Made by a program: the position numbers and the translations under genes. Below, piece after piece: positions 8,605 through 16,518 of a stretch of DNA of 64,000 bases; position 1 is the first letter of the stretch, and each line of letters starts with the position of its first letter. The stretch is from SAR202-VII-2 sp965263165 (GTDB lineage: Bacteria > Chloroflexota > Dehalococcoidia > Lucifugimonadales > SAR202-VII-2): NCBI GenBank assembly GCA_965263165.1, contig OZ253584.1, positions 930,001-994,000 on the forward strand. The letters are read 5' to 3'. The notes under the pieces are model-generated. The model did not search any database, was not told where the DNA came from, and saw only the letters and a program-made list of their open reading frames with translations.

Positions 8605-8802
8605 ATGAAGTCGGCCACCGGCCCCCTTCTCTTTCTCGGAGCCTGCCGCATACATGAGCACTGGGGGCTAACCACAGAGCATCCCCCCTGTGGCAGGAGC
8701 GCTGAGGGAACAACCCAAGGGGCAAGACCCTCCGAGGAAGGCTGGGGCCGGAGCGAATGCCGTTGTAGGGCATAGGCTCTTGGGAGCCGCTTTTAGGCTC
8801 CC
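8605..8802 (+). ncRNA. Structured RNA candidate of the dispersed repeat, copy 1
   Basis: Downstream of a good promoter. A long closing helix pairs CCGGCCCC and CTTTCTCGGAG with CTCCGAGGAAGG and GGGGCCGG. Inside it, CCTGCC pairs with GGCAGG, and the order GGGGG, CCACAG, CCCCC, CTGTGG allows an H-type pseudoknot. ATGCC-N6-GGGCAT and GGGAGCC-N7-GGCTCCC (8782-8802) hairpins follow. A one-base indel relative to copy 2 shifts the reading frame of the only small ORF but keeps the stems, favouring RNA over protein. The closed-helix shape recalls 6S RNA, but I cannot assign it to any known class. Confidence 0.45.
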
Positions 8803-8942
8803 CGCGGTTTCGCCGCGGCTCGCGCCGGCTCCGTCTCAGATCTGTCCCGGCTCCGTCACGGCTCCCTTCGAGAGCCGGCTGGTAAACGTCGCGAAGTGTC
8901 GCCAACTGTCCCACAGTCGTGACATCTGTCCCCTGGAGTGCT

Positions 8943-9140
8943 ATGGATTACCGCTCTCGCTCTCGCCGCCTACCGCGCAAACCACGAACGGCGCGACGCC
9001 TACAGGCAGGAGAGCGGTGGGTTCCGGGGCGGGACGGCTATCCGGACGGTGAAGCGGCCCCGGTCTTGGCCTCGCAGGGCTCGCATCGGCGGCAGGCTGA
9101 AGGCGCTCTCCTCAGCCTCGCAGACAAGGCCATCGAGGCG
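8943..9140 (+). pseudogene. Decayed copy of repeat ORF A
   Basis: Begins ATGGATTACCGCTCTCGC like intact ORF A at 48.4 kb, but lacks about 100 bp encoding the CSGRCRK cysteine segment, which shifts the frame, and later the MKAALAAND segment. Remaining identity (ERRDAY, SHRRQAEGALLSLADKAIE) is spread over two frames. Confidence 0.6.
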
Positions 9141-9449
9141 GAGCTGGCGCCGGGGCGGGTGAGGGGGAACCTCTCTTCCTTCCCTCCTACTCGGGGGGAG
9201 GCTAGGAAGCGTGGGACCAGATCGAATCCCGTTTCGAGACAAGCTCTTTGGAGGTGTAAGGCTCCGCCACAGTTCATGACGATTCGCTACGACATCACGA
9301 CGGTTCTTCACAACTCTCTTATGACTTCGTTGCGCCTCTGTGGCGCCTCCGTGCCTGCACCCCCGGAAATCCGGCTGACAATCTTAACAACATACAATCA
9401 AAGGTCGAACCCGCCCCCCAATTACGAGGGCAGTGACGAGACTTCCGTC

Positions 9450-10895
9450 CTAGACCCGCATGACCCGCATGAGGTTGGTGTGTCCCGGCGTTCCCGTGGG
9501 GACGCCCGTGACCAGCACCGCCAGGTCCCTGGGACGGGAGAACCCGGTCTGGAGGGCTGCCTTTTGCCCCTCGCTGAAGATGTCCACGAGCCGCCGCAAA
9601 TGAGGACTCCGTACGGCGGTAACCCCCCAATTGAGGGACAGCCTCCGTAGGGTTCGCTCGTTGGACGTGAGAGCGAGAATCGGGGTGCGCGGCTTGCACT
9701 TCGAGACCCGCACCGCCGTTGTGCCGAACTCCGTGAAGGCCAGGATCACGGCCGCATCCAGCCTGGCCGCCGTCCGCGCCGCACTGTAGGCTATGGCCTC
9801 GTCGGTGGCGGCGCCCAATCGAGCAGCGGCGCTTTGGAGCACGGCCTCATACGCAAATCCCTTCTCCGCCTCGCACGCCACCTCCGCCATCATCTCCACG
9901 GCCCGGATGGGGTATCGCCCCACGGAGGTCTCCGCCGACAACATGACCGCGTCCGTTCCCTGGATGATGGCCATGGCGACGTCGGTGACTTCCGCTCGGG
10001 TGGGAACAGGAACCTTGATCATGGACTCCATCATCTGGGTGGCGGTAATCACGGGCTTACCCATCTCGTTGCAAACCCGGATGATCTCCATCTGGGCCAT
10101 CGGCACCTGGGCCAGTGGGATGTCCACTCCCAGGTCGCCGCGGGCCACCATGACCGCATCGGCGGCTGGAATCAGGTCTTCCAGATGGTCCAGCGCCACT
10201 TGGCGCTCGATCTTGACGACGATGCCCGGCTGCGCTCCCAGCGCTTCCAGGGTCGAGCGGGCTTGCTGGATGTCCAGCAGCGAGCGCACGCACGACAGTC
10301 CCACGAAATCCACGTCGTGCTCGGCTACGAAGCGGAGCGCCTCCTCCGTATCCGGGGTCAGATAGGGCATGGAAGGCGCCTTGCCCGGCGTGGCGACCCC
10401 CTTGCCGGAGCGCAGAAGGCCGTTGTTCACGACCCGGCAGGCGACTGCGTCGCCCTCCACACCGGTCACCTCCATCTCGACGAGGCCGTCGTCGATGAGG
10501 ACGCGGTCGCCGGGGCCTACGTCGGTGTGAAGGCCCGTAGGCTCTATGGAGGCTGCGGCGGCGTCACCCACCATGGGCGCGGCTAACAACTGAAATGGCT
10601 GGCCGCGCTTGAGCCGAACGCCTCCTCCCTTCATGGCGCCGATTCGGTACTTGGGACCCGGCACGTCGGCCAGGATGCCCACGGGGATGCGCAACTTGGC
10701 TTCCTGCGCCCGCACCCGCGAGACGATTTCGGCTTGAGACTCCGGGCTGCCGTGGGCGAGATTGAGCCGGGCGAGGCTCATTCCCGCCCGCAGCAGGGCT
10801 CGAATGCGGGTGTCGCTGCTGGTGGCGGGACCCAGCGTGCAAATGATCTTGGTTCGGGGCCGCCTGGCCAACTGTGGCGGTATGCGATATGACAT
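9450..10895 (-). CDS. pyk: Pyruvate kinase
   Basis: 481 aa, normal length. TKIICTLGPATSS (N-terminal strand with the phosphoenolpyruvate/K+ loop), RLNLAHG (usual N-F-S-H replaced by N-L-A-H), VMVARGDLGVDIPL (the catalytic Lys-containing barrel region), VITATQMMESMI and DAVMLSAETSVGRYP are all characteristic. It converts phosphoenolpyruvate and ADP to pyruvate and ATP, the last step of glycolysis. AGGAGG lies 7 nt before the ATG. Divergent from the propeller gene. The C-terminal domain (allosteric in many homologues) is present, ending MRVMRV. Confidence 0.95.
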   Translation of the reverse strand: MSYRIPPQLARRPRTKIICTLGPATSSDTRIRALLRAGMSLARLNLAHGSPESQAEIVSRVRAQEAKLRIPVGILADVPGPKYRIGAMKGGGVRLKRGQPFQLLAAPMVGDAAAASIEPTGLHTDVGPGDRVLIDDGLVEMEVTGVEGDAVACRVVNNGLLRSGKGVATPGKAPSMPYLTPDTEEALRFVAEHDVDFVGLSCVRSLLDIQQARSTLEALGAQPGIVVKIERQVALDHLEDLIPAADAVMVARGDLGVDIPLAQVPMAQMEIIRVCNEMGKPVITATQMMESMIKVPVPTRAEVTDVAMAIIQGTDAVMLSAETSVGRYPIRAVEMMAEVACEAEKGFAYEAVLQSAAARLGAATDEAIAYSAARTAARLDAAVILAFTEFGTTAVRVSKCKPRTPILALTSNERTLRRLSLNWGVTAVRSPHLRRLVDIFSEGQKAALQTGFSRPRDLAVLVTGVPTGTPGHTNLMRVMRV

Positions 10896-10929
10896 TGGCC
10901 TCCTCCTGATGCCGCGCGATTATCGCACA

Positions 10930-10957
10930 TTGACGGACTGGCGCAGGGGTCTAGAAT
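10930..10957 (+). promoter_or_regulatory. Promoter of the Asp-box propeller gene
   Basis: TTGACG, 16-nt spacer, TAGAAT. The -10 hexamer overlaps an upstream in-frame ATG at 10956, which rules that ATG out as translation start and supports the one at 10992. Confidence 0.6.
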
Positions 10958-10991
10958 GAGCTATCAAGCGCCGGTTGACGGAGGGAATCCC

Positions 10992-11948
10992 ATGCAACTG
11001 CTCATCGGGACCGACGAGGGTGTCTTTACTATGGCCGAAGGCACAGGAGCGGCGCTGAGGGAAGAGGGGCCGGAGTCGGTGGCGCACCTGTCGGCGGGCC
11101 CGGATGCGGCGTATGCCGTCACCGCGGAAGGCGCGCTGTGGCGGCGGTCCGGCGGCGAGTGGCGAGTGGCCAACGAACATCCCGTCAACGAAGCGGTCTG
11201 GTCCCTGGCCGCGGACCCCCTCGTCGCCGGTCTGGTGTACCTGGGCGTCCATACCGCCATCCTGCATCGCAGCGCGGACGGCGGTATGACGTGGAAGGCA
11301 TGCGAGAGCATCAAGCAGATCCCCAGCTACGAGCGCTGGACGTTCCCGGGACCTCCGCACATTCCCCACGTCCGTTCCATCGCCCCCGACCCCTTCGTTG
11401 AGGGCGGCGTCTATATCGGCGTCGAAGAGGGCGGCATCTACCACAGCGCGGATGAGGGGGAGACGTGGGAGAGTCTGAACGAGGGCCTGTACTGGGACGT
11501 CCACACGGTGCATCCGACAGGCGAGCGGGGTCTCCTTTACGCCACGACCGGCAACGGCTTTTATCGCACCGACGATGGGGGCCAACACTGGCGCCATCAG
11601 ATGGCCGGAATGGACGGCACCTACACGTCGCCGTGCGTTGCTGATCCCGCGCGGCGGGACGTCATCTACACCGCTGCAGCCGACGGCCCGCCGCCCTACT
11701 GGCGCCGGAACGACCGCGGCGCGCTGGCCGCCATGTACCGCAGCACCGACGGCGGCTTTCATTGGGAGCGTCTGGCCGGGGGACTGCCCGGCGCCTTCCA
11801 CGCCATGGTGCGGAACATCGTCTTGACCGGCGACGGCCGTCTCTACGCGGACGCCGGCCAGGAGGTCTACGCCAGCAACGATTCAGGCGAGTCCTGGTTC
11901 TTGGCGGCCGGAGACCTGCCGAACGTGCGCTCGCTGAGCGTTCTGTAG
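10992..11948 (+). CDS. Asp-box (BNR/sortilin-like) beta-propeller protein
   Basis: 318 aa built of repeated blades. Five Asp-boxes (SxDxGxxW) are visible: SADGGMTWK, SADEGETWE, TDDGGQHWR, STDGGFHWE, SNDSGESWF. No signal peptide or catalytic sialidase residues are evident, so it is probably a cytosolic or peripheral propeller of the photosystem-stability-factor/VPS10-like type rather than a glycosidase. The start is preceded by GGAGGG at good spacing. Divergent from pyruvate kinase; no clear operon partner. Function not predicted beyond fold. Confidence 0.75.
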   Translation: MQLLIGTDEGVFTMAEGTGAALREEGPESVAHLSAGPDAAYAVTAEGALWRRSGGEWRVANEHPVNEAVWSLAADPLVAGLVYLGVHTAILHRSADGGMTWKACESIKQIPSYERWTFPGPPHIPHVRSIAPDPFVEGGVYIGVEEGGIYHSADEGETWESLNEGLYWDVHTVHPTGERGLLYATTGNGFYRTDDGGQHWRHQMAGMDGTYTSPCVADPARRDVIYTAAADGPPPYWRRNDRGALAAMYRSTDGGFHWERLAGGLPGAFHAMVRNIVLTGDGRLYADAGQEVYASNDSGESWFLAAGDLPNVRSLSVL

Positions 11949-12122
11949 ACCAATCATCGCTATCCGCCGAGATCAGCCATCGCTCCGATGAGCTCTCCAC
12001 GACCGTAGACCGGCGCCGCTCCCCGAGCGAACGCCAACCTGCTGGGGTACACCAGGCGGCAGGCGTGTGCTATACTTCCCGCTGGCTGTTTTACGAACGA
12101 AATCCTACGGGTGGAAGGGAAC

Positions 12123-13139
12123 ATGGCGGTCCTCTACGTCGCTTCTGACCGGCCTGGCGCAGGGAAGACGGCCCTATGCGCGGCTCTGGCTGCACAACTG
12201 CGAGGCGAGGGCCACACCGTATCCCTGCTGAAGCCTCTACGCGTCCAAGAGGAAGAGGCCGGCGATGGTCCCGACCGGGACGTGGCCGCCTTCCGGCAGG
12301 CCCTGGGTAACGGAGCGGACATCGCAGAGCCGCAGACCCTCAGCGCCGAGCAACTGGCGGAAGGGCTCCCGGATGACATCGCCGGCTTGGCGCCGCCATC
12401 CGGCGACGCGGCCATTGTCGAGGGCATCAGCGTCAGCGATGGGCTCGGCGCGGCGTCGGCGGCCCTGGCTGACGCGCTTGACGCCCGCGTCGCTCTGGTT
12501 GTCGGCTATACCCCCGGCCTCACCGCCGACGCGGTTAAGGCGTCGGCGGATGTCTTCGGAGATCGCCTGGTTGGCGTCGTCGTGAACGGCGTTACCCAAT
12601 ACAAGCAACGCGACGCAGAGAACAGCCTGAAGCCGGCGTTGGAACAGGCCGGCCTGGCGGTTCTTGGGCTGATCCCCGACGACCGCACCCTTCTGGGCAG
12701 CACGGTGCGGGAGGTTGCCGACCACCTGGGAGGGACATTCCTGGCGTGGGAGGACCATAGCAACCGCCTGGTCGAAGATTTCATGATCGGCGGCCTCGTG
12801 ATGGATTGGGGCGTCTCCTACTTCAACCGCCTCCCGAACAAGGGCGTCATCGTGCGATCAGGGCGGCCCGACATCGCGATGGCGGCGCTGCGGACGGATA
12901 TGGCGTGCCTCATTCTCACCGGCGGCGCGGAGCCGATCCAATACGTCCGGCACGAAGCGCAGGAGTCCGAGGCGCCGACCATTCTGGTGGAGCAGGACAC
13001 GCAGGCCACTGCCGCGGCCCTGGAGTCCCTCATGGCCTCCGCCACCTTCAATCATCCCCGCAAGCTGCAACGATTCCTGGACCTGCTGGCTGCCGTTGAC
13101 TTGGGACCCGTGCGCGCCGGCCTTGGTCTTTCCTCCTAG
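12123..13139 (+). CDS. BioD-like P-loop plus DRTGG-domain protein
   Basis: 338 aa. N-terminal dethiobiotin-synthetase-like P-loop domain (SDRPGAGKTAL, residues about 8-18; VEGISVSDG as switch-like segment). C-terminal DRTGG domain: LVMDWGVSYFNRLPNKGVIV then a strand with RPDIAMAAL and CLILTGG. This is the N-terminal architecture of long phosphotransacetylases (Pta) without the acyltransferase domain. In Pta these domains are regulatory; as a stand-alone protein the role is unknown, perhaps nucleotide or metabolite sensing. Stand-alone gene followed by the spermidine operon. AAGGGA precedes the chosen ATG. Confidence 0.75.
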   Translation: MAVLYVASDRPGAGKTALCAALAAQLRGEGHTVSLLKPLRVQEEEAGDGPDRDVAAFRQALGNGADIAEPQTLSAEQLAEGLPDDIAGLAPPSGDAAIVEGISVSDGLGAASAALADALDARVALVVGYTPGLTADAVKASADVFGDRLVGVVVNGVTQYKQRDAENSLKPALEQAGLAVLGLIPDDRTLLGSTVREVADHLGGTFLAWEDHSNRLVEDFMIGGLVMDWGVSYFNRLPNKGVIVRSGRPDIAMAALRTDMACLILTGGAEPIQYVRHEAQESEAPTILVEQDTQATAAALESLMASATFNHPRKLQRFLDLLAAVDLGPVRAGLGLSS

Positions 13140-13194
13140 CACTTCCCTCCTGCGCCGGTCGGGCACAAACGCCGGGGTACATCGCGAGCGCGGT

Positions 13195-13223
13195 TTGCAT
13201 AGGCCTCGTGGTTCTGGTAGACT
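13195..13223 (+). promoter_or_regulatory. Promoter of the speD-speE operon
   Basis: TTGCAT, 17-nt spacer, TAGACT, ending 37 nt before the speD start. Confidence 0.5.
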
Positions 13224-13260
13224 CCCCGATTGTGACTCTGATGCAAAGGGGGGCGGGTGA

Positions 13261-13644
13261 TTGAATGCAGTAGGCACTCATTTATTGCTGGAGTTCCAGG
13301 CGTGTAACGCCGAAATCTTGAACGACCTGGATGGCTTGAGAAACGCGCTCATCTCCGCAGCCGAGGAGGTGGGCGCAACTGTGATTGGAGACACCTTCCA
13401 CCAGTTCAGTCCGCATGGCGTTACCGGTGTGGTCGCCATCGCTGAATCGCATCTCTGTATTCATACGTGGCCTGAATATGGATACGCCGCCGTTGACATC
13501 TTCACCTGTGGCGATACGCTAAACCCCCACCTGGCCATCGGGCGCATTGCTCAGCACCTGGAGAGCGCAGACCATCAGGTCACCGAGATTCGCCGCGGGC
13601 CCCGCCCCCACGTCGCCGCGGCCGCCACCCTCGCTCAGGCGTAG
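13261..13644 (+). CDS. speD: S-adenosylmethionine decarboxylase proenzyme
   Basis: 127 aa, the short prokaryotic class. The self-cleavage site is in IAESHLCIHTWPE: the Ser of ESH becomes the pyruvoyl group. FTCGDTLNP carries the conserved catalytic Cys. It makes decarboxylated AdoMet, the aminopropyl donor for spermidine. Start is TTG, preceded by an AAGGGGGG purine run; no other in-frame start gives the conserved GTHLLLEF N-terminus. speE follows after 8 nt, forming the polyamine operon. Confidence 0.95.
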   Translation: MNAVGTHLLLEFQACNAEILNDLDGLRNALISAAEEVGATVIGDTFHQFSPHGVTGVVAIAESHLCIHTWPEYGYAAVDIFTCGDTLNPHLAIGRIAQHLESADHQVTEIRRGPRPHVAAAATLAQA

Positions 13645-13652
13645 GGTCGGCA

Positions 13653-14570
13653 ATGGCGGCTCCTCCGAACAAGTGGTTCTGGGAGTTCTTCACCCCCGAC
13701 ATGCTCCAAGGCATTGCCCTCGAGGGCATCGCGTACTCCGGCGCCACTCCCTACCAGAAGGTCGAGATCATCGACACCAACCTCTACGGCCGGTGTCTCG
13801 TCCTGGACGGCAAGCTGCAATCGGCTGAGGCCGACGAGTTCATTTACCACGAGGCCCTCGTCCACCCGGTGCTCCTTTCCCACCCCAATCCCCGCCGCGT
13901 CCTCGTGGCCGGGGGAGGCGAAGGGGCCACGCTGCGGGAGGTCCTGGCCCATAAGACCGTGGAGCGCGCTGTCATGGCCGACTTGGACGAGGAGGTCGTG
14001 CGGGTCTGCCAGCAACACCTTCCGAACCATCACCGCGGCGCCTTCGATGACCCGCGGGTGGAACTGCGGATCGTTGACGCGCGCGACCCCATCGTGCGCG
14101 GCGCCGAGACTTTCGACGTCATCGTGCTGGACCTTCCCGACCCCATCGAGGAAGGCCCGGCGTACCTGCTCTATACGCAGAAGTTCTACGAATCCGTCTT
14201 GGAGCGCCTTGCCCCTGACGGCGTGGCGGTGGTGCAGGCTGGAAGCGCCCTGCCGATGCTTTTGGACGAGGCGTTCGCGCCAATCTTCCACACGCTGTCC
14301 ACGGTGTTCCCGGTCGTGCGGGCCTACCGGGCGGAGGTGGCCTCCTTCGGCGGGCTGTGGGGATACGTCTTTGCCTCGCGCGGTCCGGACGCCGCCACCC
14401 TCAGCGCTGCCGAGATCGACCGCCGGATTGCTCAACGCGTGCAGGGGCCTCTCCGCTTCTACGACGGCATCACCCACGAGGGCTTGTTCCGGCTTCCCAA
14501 GTACGCTCGCGAAGCCCTGGCCTCCGAGGCCCGCTTGATCACCGAGGAAGCCCCGCTGTTCGTGTTCTGA
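13653..14570 (+). CDS. speE: Spermidine synthase
   Basis: 305 aa. N-terminal beta domain then Rossmann fold: VLVAGGGEGATLRE binds decarboxylated AdoMet, VDARDP and VIVLDLPDP provide the acidic catalytic loop, YTQKFYE is conserved. It transfers an aminopropyl group to putrescine (or an analogous diamine). The usual catalytic Asp-x-x-Asp loop reads DLPDPIEEG here, with D-P-I for the common D-P. Co-transcribed with speD, whose product is its substrate donor. Confidence 0.93.
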   Translation: MAAPPNKWFWEFFTPDMLQGIALEGIAYSGATPYQKVEIIDTNLYGRCLVLDGKLQSAEADEFIYHEALVHPVLLSHPNPRRVLVAGGGEGATLREVLAHKTVERAVMADLDEEVVRVCQQHLPNHHRGAFDDPRVELRIVDARDPIVRGAETFDVIVLDLPDPIEEGPAYLLYTQKFYESVLERLAPDGVAVVQAGSALPMLLDEAFAPIFHTLSTVFPVVRAYRAEVASFGGLWGYVFASRGPDAATLSAAEIDRRIAQRVQGPLRFYDGITHEGLFRLPKYAREALASEARLITEEAPLFVF

Positions 14571-14610
14571 CCCCGCTGTCTCCTGGCGCGGGACGTTCGT
14601 TGGGAGGGCT

Positions 14611-15654
14611 ATGGGCAAGCGACTGGTCTTCATGGGCGCCGGGGCCGTGGGCAGCTATGTTGGCGGCCTCATGGCTGAATCGGGCGGGGACGTTACACTC
14701 ATTGACCCCTGGCCCGACCACATCAACGCCATCAGGGCCAACGGCCTGAGCATCGGCGGGACGCAGGGAGAACATCACGCCCGGCCAAAGGCCCTCCATC
14801 TCCACGAGGTCCAAAGCCTGCTCCATGCGCAGGCCGACGTCGTCATCCTCAGCACCAAGTCCTACGATACGGAGTGGGCAACGACGCTCATGCGGGACTA
14901 CCTCGCTCCGGACGGCTACGTTGTTTCCCTGCAAAACGGCATCAACGAGGAGCGCATCGCCTCCATCGTGGGTTGGGGAAGGACGGTGGGCTGCGTCGTT
15001 AGCGGCATAGGCGTCATGCTCATGGAGGCGGGCCGAGTGGTGCGGACCCAGAGCCCAGGCGGTCCGGGGGCCGTCGTATTCAAAGTGGGCGAGCCCCACG
15101 GCCGGGAGACCGCTCGCGTCCATGCAATGGTGGATGCGTTCAGCCAAGTGGACAGCGCCAAGCCCACGACGAACCTCTGGGGAGAGCGTTGGAGCAAGCT
15201 GGTCGTCAACTCCATGGGCAACCCCGTTTCGGCTGTAAGCGGACTGAACGGCCGGGAGACAGCCACTCATCCGACCGCCCGACGCATCATCGCACGGCTG
15301 GCGGGGGAGGGCGTGGCCGTTGGCGAGGCGCTGGGCTACGCCATCGAGCCCATCCGCGGGTTGGACGCCGACCGGTGGAAGGCGGGGTTGGGCGGCGAGG
15401 GGCTGGAGGACCTGGAGTTGGCCATCGCAAAGGCCGCCGAGCGCTGGACCGGCGACGAAGCGCTGACCTCCACTCACCAGGACGTCGTCAAAGGCCGCCG
15501 CACTGAGGTCGACTACATGAACGGTCTCATCGCCGACAAGGGCCGCGATGTGGGCGTCCCCACCCCGGCCCACGATGCCATCGTCACCGTCATGAAGGAA
15601 ATCGAGCGCGGCGCAACGGCGCCGGCGCCGGAAAATCTGGCAAGGCTAAGCTAG
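14611..15654 (+). CDS. Ketopantoate reductase family protein (PanE/ApbA)
   Basis: 347 aa. N-terminal FMGAGAVGSYVGG is the NADP-binding GxGxxG; LSTKSYDTEW and SLQNGINEE are the characteristic second and third motifs (catalytic Lys in KSYDT; NG). KLVVNSMGNPVSAV contains the conserved K-x-x-x-N of the C-terminal helical domain. Would reduce 2-dehydropantoate to pantoate in CoA synthesis, but many paralogues act on other 2-oxo acids, so the symbol is withheld. GGAGGG precedes the start. Lies between speE and an SDR gene. Confidence 0.8.
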   Translation: MGKRLVFMGAGAVGSYVGGLMAESGGDVTLIDPWPDHINAIRANGLSIGGTQGEHHARPKALHLHEVQSLLHAQADVVILSTKSYDTEWATTLMRDYLAPDGYVVSLQNGINEERIASIVGWGRTVGCVVSGIGVMLMEAGRVVRTQSPGGPGAVVFKVGEPHGRETARVHAMVDAFSQVDSAKPTTNLWGERWSKLVVNSMGNPVSAVSGLNGRETATHPTARRIIARLAGEGVAVGEALGYAIEPIRGLDADRWKAGLGGEGLEDLELAIAKAAERWTGDEALTSTHQDVVKGRRTEVDYMNGLIADKGRDVGVPTPAHDAIVTVMKEIERGATAPAPENLARLS

Positions 15655-15696
15655 CCGCTAGCCGCCTGCGAATTACCAACCTCGCCCGGAGGCGTC

Positions 15697-16446
15697 ATGG
15701 AACCCCTTTCAGGCAAAGCAGCCCTGGTCACCGGCGGAAGCAGGGGCATTGGCAGGGCCATCGTTGAGGAGTTGGCCGCCAACGGCGCAGACGTGGCCAT
15801 CAACTACGTCCGCAGCGCCAGCGAGGCACAGGAGCTAGCGGAGAACGTCCAGGCGCGGGGCCATCGAGCCATTGCGCTTCAGGCTAACGTCGGCGTGGAA
15901 GAGGAAGCCCGCGGCATGGTGGAGCGGGCGGCGGCGGAGTTGGGGAGGCTGGACTTTCTGGTAAACAATGCGGGCATCAGCCACGACCACGCCATCCAGA
16001 ACATGACGGGGGAGGAGTGGCGGGCCGTCGTTGACGTCAACGTGAACGGGGTCTTCTACTGCACCAGCGCCGCGATCCCGCACATGATCGAGGCCGGCGG
16101 CGGCAAGATCATCAACATCGCCTCCGTCCTGGGAGCGTTGTGGAACATCGGTCAAGTCAACTACGCCACGACCAAGGCCGCCATCGTCGGCTTTACCCAT
16201 ACGGCGGCCATGGAACTGAGCCGGTATAATATCAGTATGAACGCCGTCTGCCCCGGCTTCATCGAGACCGACATGATGGCCGGGATCACCGAGCGCAAGC
16301 GCGAGCAGTTCCTGTCCCGCATACCCATGGGGCGCTTCGGCGAGGCCCGCGAGGTCGCTTCCCTGGTGCGCTATCTGATTGCCGAGCAGCATTGGAGCAC
16401 AGGACAGGCGTTCAGCGTCAACGGCGGTCAATACGTCACCATCTAG
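15697..16446 (+). CDS. Short-chain dehydrogenase/reductase, FabG-like
   Basis: 249 aa classical SDR. TGGSRGIGRAI (NADP site), NNAGIS, catalytic Ser in NIASVLG and YATTK (Tyr-xxx-Lys) are intact. C-terminal WSTGQAFSVNGGQYV is typical of acetoacetyl-CoA/3-oxoacyl-ACP reductases. Paired with the thiolase 70 nt downstream, it suggests acetoacetyl-CoA to 3-hydroxybutyryl-CoA chemistry (PhaB-like), though fatty-acid FabG is equally possible. GGAGG precedes the ATG. Confidence 0.85.
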   Translation: MEPLSGKAALVTGGSRGIGRAIVEELAANGADVAINYVRSASEAQELAENVQARGHRAIALQANVGVEEEARGMVERAAAELGRLDFLVNNAGISHDHAIQNMTGEEWRAVVDVNVNGVFYCTSAAIPHMIEAGGGKIINIASVLGALWNIGQVNYATTKAAIVGFTHTAAMELSRYNISMNAVCPGFIETDMMAGITERKREQFLSRIPMGRFGEAREVASLVRYLIAEQHWSTGQAFSVNGGQYVTI

Positions 16447-16518
16447 CTGTTAAGATAGTTCGAGCGGGTCTGGGGGAACGCTGTAACCTGCCCCTAGCAT
16501 CGGAAAGGGAGCCAACAC

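Larger units (their letters stand above)
8281..9213 (+). repeat. Long dispersed repeat copy 1 (M2 plus cargo, decayed)
   Basis: Inverted relative to the copy at 47.9-49.1 kb. Shared blocks in order: hairpin module M2 (8281-8470), GACAAAACCATCCGTCCCCA spacer, promoter, RNA region, a block reading GTCGCGAAGTGTCGCCAACT, an ORF A remnant, and finally AGGGGGAACCTCTCTTCCTT leading into the start of an M module at 9178-9213. Two internal deletions (about 100 bp in the cysteine-coding part of ORF A and about 190 bp near its end) separate it from copy 2. Confidence 0.8.
8181..9449 (+). other. 1.27-kb gene-free stretch holding long repeat copy 1
   Basis: Between the restriction enzyme and pyruvate kinase. 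It carries module M2, a promoter, the structured RNA candidate, a decayed copy of ORF A and the first ~35 bp of a further M module ending near 9213. The final 230 bp (9214-9449) show nothing recognisable. Confidence 0.7.

Noticed and set aside
8605..8775. Small ORF MKSATGPLLFLGACRIHEHW in the repeat RNA region
   Set aside because: A one-base indel between the two copies changes the frame after about 30 codons, while RNA stems are kept; no ribosome-binding site.
8605..8802. Assignment of the repeat RNA as 6S RNA, RNase P or SRP RNA
   Set aside because: Closing-helix shape is only loosely 6S-like; the conserved RNase P and SRP core sequences are absent, and two copies in mobile-looking repeats argue against a housekeeping RNA.
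10956..10991. Upstream ATG of the Asp-box propeller gene
   Set aside because: It overlaps the -10 hexamer of the promoter; the next ATG has GGAGGG at proper spacing.
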